Both the position numbers and the translations under genes were made by a program. A DNA stretch of 8,861 bases. It comes from Lutispora sp. (lineage in GTDB: Bacteria > Bacillota > Clostridia > Lutisporales > Lutisporaceae). Of this stretch, positions 6,851-8,861 are shown piece after piece (positions within the stretch are counted from its first letter, which is position 1; each line of letters begins with the position of its first letter). The DNA is taken from NCBI GenBank assembly GCA_030834765.1, contig JAUQXG010000059.1:1-8861 (forward strand). The letters run 5' to 3'. The notes under the pieces are model-generated. The model ran no database searches, was not told where the DNA came from, and was given only the letters and a program-made list of their open reading frames with translations.

Positions 6851-6886
6851 AAACAGATGGGAATTTAATTCCCATCTGTTTTTTTT
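6851..6886 (+). terminator. Strong rho-independent terminator after the S-layer-like gene
   Basis: Perfect 13-bp arms AAACAGATGGGAA (6851-6863) and 6869-6881 enclose a 5-nt loop, with eight T's at 6879-6886. It starts 14 bp after the stop codon and separates this gene from the exporter genes. Confidence 0.95.
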
Positions 6887-6977
6887 ATGAATTTTTCTTC
6901 AAAATTCAAACTTTTTTACTTCTTCTTCGTATAAAATAATGGTATATATAAAATAGCATTATAATATAGAGAGGAAG

Positions 6978-8288
6978 ATGAAATTGAAATTTAAATTTAC
7001 AAAGAAAAAAATAATCGTATTTTCAATAATTGGGGTAATTGCAGTAGTGGGTATTATCTCAGCTATCAATGCATCAAAACCTAAACTTACAGAAGTGGCA
7101 GTGAAAGAAGTTGCTTTAAAAGATTTATCCCAAACCATTTCAGTGACAGGAAATATTGAAGCAAATAACAGTGAACAAGTAGCACTATTATCCACCGTAA
7201 AAGTTCTGGATGTCTTTGTAGAAGAAGGCCAAGACATAAAAAAAGGAACTTCTATATTGAAACTTGATGCAAAGGACTATGAGTACCAGCTGCAAAAAGC
7301 GAAGTTAAATGTAGAGCTTTCAAGTATAAATCTAAATAAACTTCAAAATGCGAATGTAATAAAAGATAAAAAAAGTTTAGAAAACGCGGTGGCACAATCG
7401 GAGCTGAATTTAAATGCTTCAAAAAGAAATCATGATAAAGCAAAACAAGATTATGAGAATAACAAAGCCTTATTTGAAAGTGGATACATATCACAAGATG
7501 AGTATGACCGATATAAAAAAGCTGCTGACGATGCAGAAAATCAAGTAAGCCTCATGGAAATACAGCTCACCAACGCACAAAATAATTTGGCTGATTTTGA
7601 TGTAGATAGAAATTATCAAATAGAGCAGCAAAAAAAGCAACTGGAAATGAATCGTTCAGACTTAACAAATATCAATACAAAGCTAAGCGATGCAACCATA
7701 AAAGCAAATATAGATGGAAAAATAGTAAAGCTTGATGTAAAAGCCAATCAATACCCAGATGCACAAAATAGCATCATCATGATTCAGGATCTTTCTTCCT
7801 ATAAAATAAATATCGAAGTAAGCCAATATGATGCAGTTACTTTGTCTTTAGGACAAAAATCAACCATAAAAGTAAAGGGATTGGATAAAAAATATACTGG
7901 AACAGTGACCTACATAGGCAGCATCGCTGAGTTAAAGCAAAGCGGAACAAATACAGAGCCAAAAGTAGAAATTGGTATCACCATAGACAACCCAGATGAC
8001 AAGATGAAAGTAGGATATGAAGCAGATGCAGAAATCGTGTTAAATGAAAAACCAAGCATATTAGCAGTAAACTTTGAGTCTATATTAAAAGATACTGATG
8101 GCAAAACATATGTATTTACAGTAAAAGATGCTAAGGCTATAAAAACATATGTAACTACAGGCCTGGAAACAGACTTTGACATAGAGATCCAAGAAGGTCT
8201 CAAAGATGGAGACTCTTATATAACAAACCCTCCAGAAACACTTAAAGATGGAGATATGATCAAAATAGCTGGGGGCGAAACAAAGTGA
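6978..8288 (+). CDS. Membrane fusion protein (MacA/YknX/HlyD-type) of an ABC exporter
   Basis: A 436-residue periplasmic-adaptor-family protein. A basic N-terminus leads into one membrane anchor (about residues 11-31). The first half of the lipoyl/barrel-sandwich domain follows at ~52-100 ([32 protein letters not shown]), then a long alpha-helical hairpin at ~101-235 rich in Lys, Gln and Asn, the second lipoyl half at ~238-272 ([20 protein letters not shown]), a beta-barrel at ~275-355 and a membrane-proximal domain at ~360-430. In Gram-positive bacteria such adaptors work with a separate ATPase and permease, as in YknXYZ, to export peptides or toxic compounds; the substrate here is unknown. 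Its stop overlaps the ATPase start by 4 bp (GTGA), indicating one operon. The ATG at 6978 sits only 3 nt after GAGG (6971-6974); an in-frame TTG at 6984 is better spaced, so the first two residues are uncertain. No clear promoter is visible in the AT-rich 90 bp upstream. Confidence 0.9.
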   Translation: MKLKFKFTKKKIIVFSIIGVIAVVGIISAINASKPKLTEVAVKEVALKDLSQTISVTGNIEANNSEQVALLSTVKVLDVFVEEGQDIKKGTSILKLDAKDYEYQLQKAKLNVELSSINLNKLQNANVIKDKKSLENAVAQSELNLNASKRNHDKAKQDYENNKALFESGYISQDEYDRYKKAADDAENQVSLMEIQLTNAQNNLADFDVDRNYQIEQQKKQLEMNRSDLTNINTKLSDATIKANIDGKIVKLDVKANQYPDAQNSIIMIQDLSSYKINIEVSQYDAVTLSLGQKSTIKVKGLDKKYTGTVTYIGSIAELKQSGTNTEPKVEIGITIDNPDDKMKVGYEADAEIVLNEKPSILAVNFESILKDTDGKTYVFTVKDAKAIKTYVTTGLETDFDIEIQEGLKDGDSYITNPPETLKDGDMIKIAGGETK

Positions 8289-8861
8289 TAATAAAAACAG
8301 AAAATTTGAAGAAGGTGTATGATACGGGCAGCATACAGGTTGAAGCCTTAAAAGCTATTAACTTTGAAGTTGAACCAAATGAGTATGTGGCAGTAATGGG
8401 AGCATCAGGATCAGGCAAATCGACCCTCATGAATATACTAGGTTGTCTGGATAGATGTACTGACGGCAAATACATCCTAGATGGCGAAGATGTATCAACA
8501 TTAAATGATGATCAGCTGGCGGCCATAAGAAATAAAAAAATAGGCTTTGTATTTCAAGCTTTTAATCTTCTCCCCAGGCTTTCTGCCCTTGCCAATGTGG
8601 AGCTGCCTATGATGTATGCAGGTATGTCAAGTACAGACCGTCAAAAAAAAGCAAAGGCTGCTTTAGAAAAGGTAGGTCTGGGAGATAGAATGCATCACAG
8701 GCCAAATGAGTTATCAGGCGGGCAAAAGCAAAGAGTGGCCATCGCAAGAGCGTTGGTAAATGACCCTGCTATTATACTGGCTGATGAACCTACGGGGAAC
8801 TTAGATTCTAAATCCAGTGAAGAAATCATGGAAATATTTCAAAGCTTGAATAATGATGGAG
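8285..8861 (+). CDS. ABC transporter ATP-binding protein (MacB/YknY/LolD-type), 3' partial
   Basis: The first 192 residues of a nucleotide-binding subunit, cut by the window end; the family is usually ~225-235 residues when free-standing. Visible motifs are the A-loop Tyr12, Walker [10 protein letters not shown] (39-47), Q-loop Gln91 in [13 protein letters not shown] signature LSGGQ (143-147), Walker B IILADE (163-168) and D-loop NLD (172-174). All catalytic residues that can be checked are intact. The insert after Walker A ([10 protein letters not shown]) and [21 protein letters not shown] are typical of the MacB/LolD exporter group. Translation starts at GTG, overlapping the adaptor's TGA, with a G-run at 8271-8275 as a weak ribosome site 9 nt upstream, so coupling to the upstream gene is likely. 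It should energise the exporter formed with the upstream adaptor and a permease presumably encoded next. Whether the ATPase is separate or fused to a MacB-type membrane domain cannot be seen. Confidence 0.93.
   Translation, partial: MIIKTENLKKVYDTGSIQVEALKAINFEVEPNEYVAVMGASGSGKSTLMNILGCLDRCTDGKYILDGEDVSTLNDDQLAAIRNKKIGFVFQAFNLLPRLSALANVELPMMYAGMSSTDRQKKAKAALEKVGLGDRMHHRPNELSGGQKQRVAIARALVNDPAIILADEPTGNLDSKSSEEIMEIFQSLNNDG

Noticed and set aside
6960..6965. Perfect TATAAT as the adaptor gene's promoter
   Set aside because: Transcription would begin near 6972, inside the ribosome site, and no -35 is visible. The surrounding DNA is so AT-rich that chance matches are expected.
6959..8475. Minus-strand ORFs opposite the adaptor and ATPase genes
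   Set aside because: All overlap strongly supported genes and show no recognisable domains or ribosome sites.

Overview
The window looks like chromosomal DNA from a low-GC, Gram-positive Clostridia-type bacterium (Bacillota). Four things point there: the AT-rich composition with A/T-ending codons (ACA, GCA, GTA, AAA, AGA), strong AAGGAGG-type ribosome binding sites, intrinsic terminators with long T-runs, and S-layer-type proteins with an SLH-like N-terminus followed by SbsA/Big_5-type Ig-like repeats. I cannot name the genus.

Layout. (1) 1-1027, plus strand: the 3' end of a gene for a multi-Ig-domain cell-surface protein, closed by a perfect 14-bp hairpin terminator. (2) 1088-3168, minus strand: a membrane-anchored TPR protein with PKD-like and carbohydrate-binding-like C-terminal regions (1560-3086), followed 73 bp downstream by a 123-residue coiled-coil protein (1115-1486) built on 21-bp/42-bp tandem repeats. 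This pair ends at its own terminator, so it converges with the first gene. (3) 3087-3530: a 444-bp divergent intergenic region with a good promoter for the TPR gene and a long, inverted-repeat-rich leader for the next gene. (4) 3531-6836, plus strand: a complete 1101-residue secreted S-layer-like protein, with signal peptide, SLH-like segment and about nine Ig-like modules, followed by a very strong terminator. (5) 6978-8861, plus strand: a MacA/YknX-type membrane fusion protein overlapping by 4 bp a MacB/YknY/LolD-type ABC ATPase, which runs off the window. A permease gene would be expected next.

How the genes fit together. This is a cell-envelope locus. Two related Ig-repeat surface proteins flank a divergently oriented TPR/coiled-coil pair, and the tripartite-type ABC exporter lies beyond. 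It is plausible, but only inferred from position, that the TPR protein (whose C-terminus resembles extracellular ligand-binding domains) serves the surface layer. The exporter has its own transcription unit and may be unrelated.

No RNA gene, insertion sequence, CRISPR array or phage feature was seen. The most interesting items are the S-layer gene's structured leader, the uninterrupted ~100-residue heptad register and 42-bp repeat history of the small coiled-coil protein, and the unusual domain build of the TPR protein.
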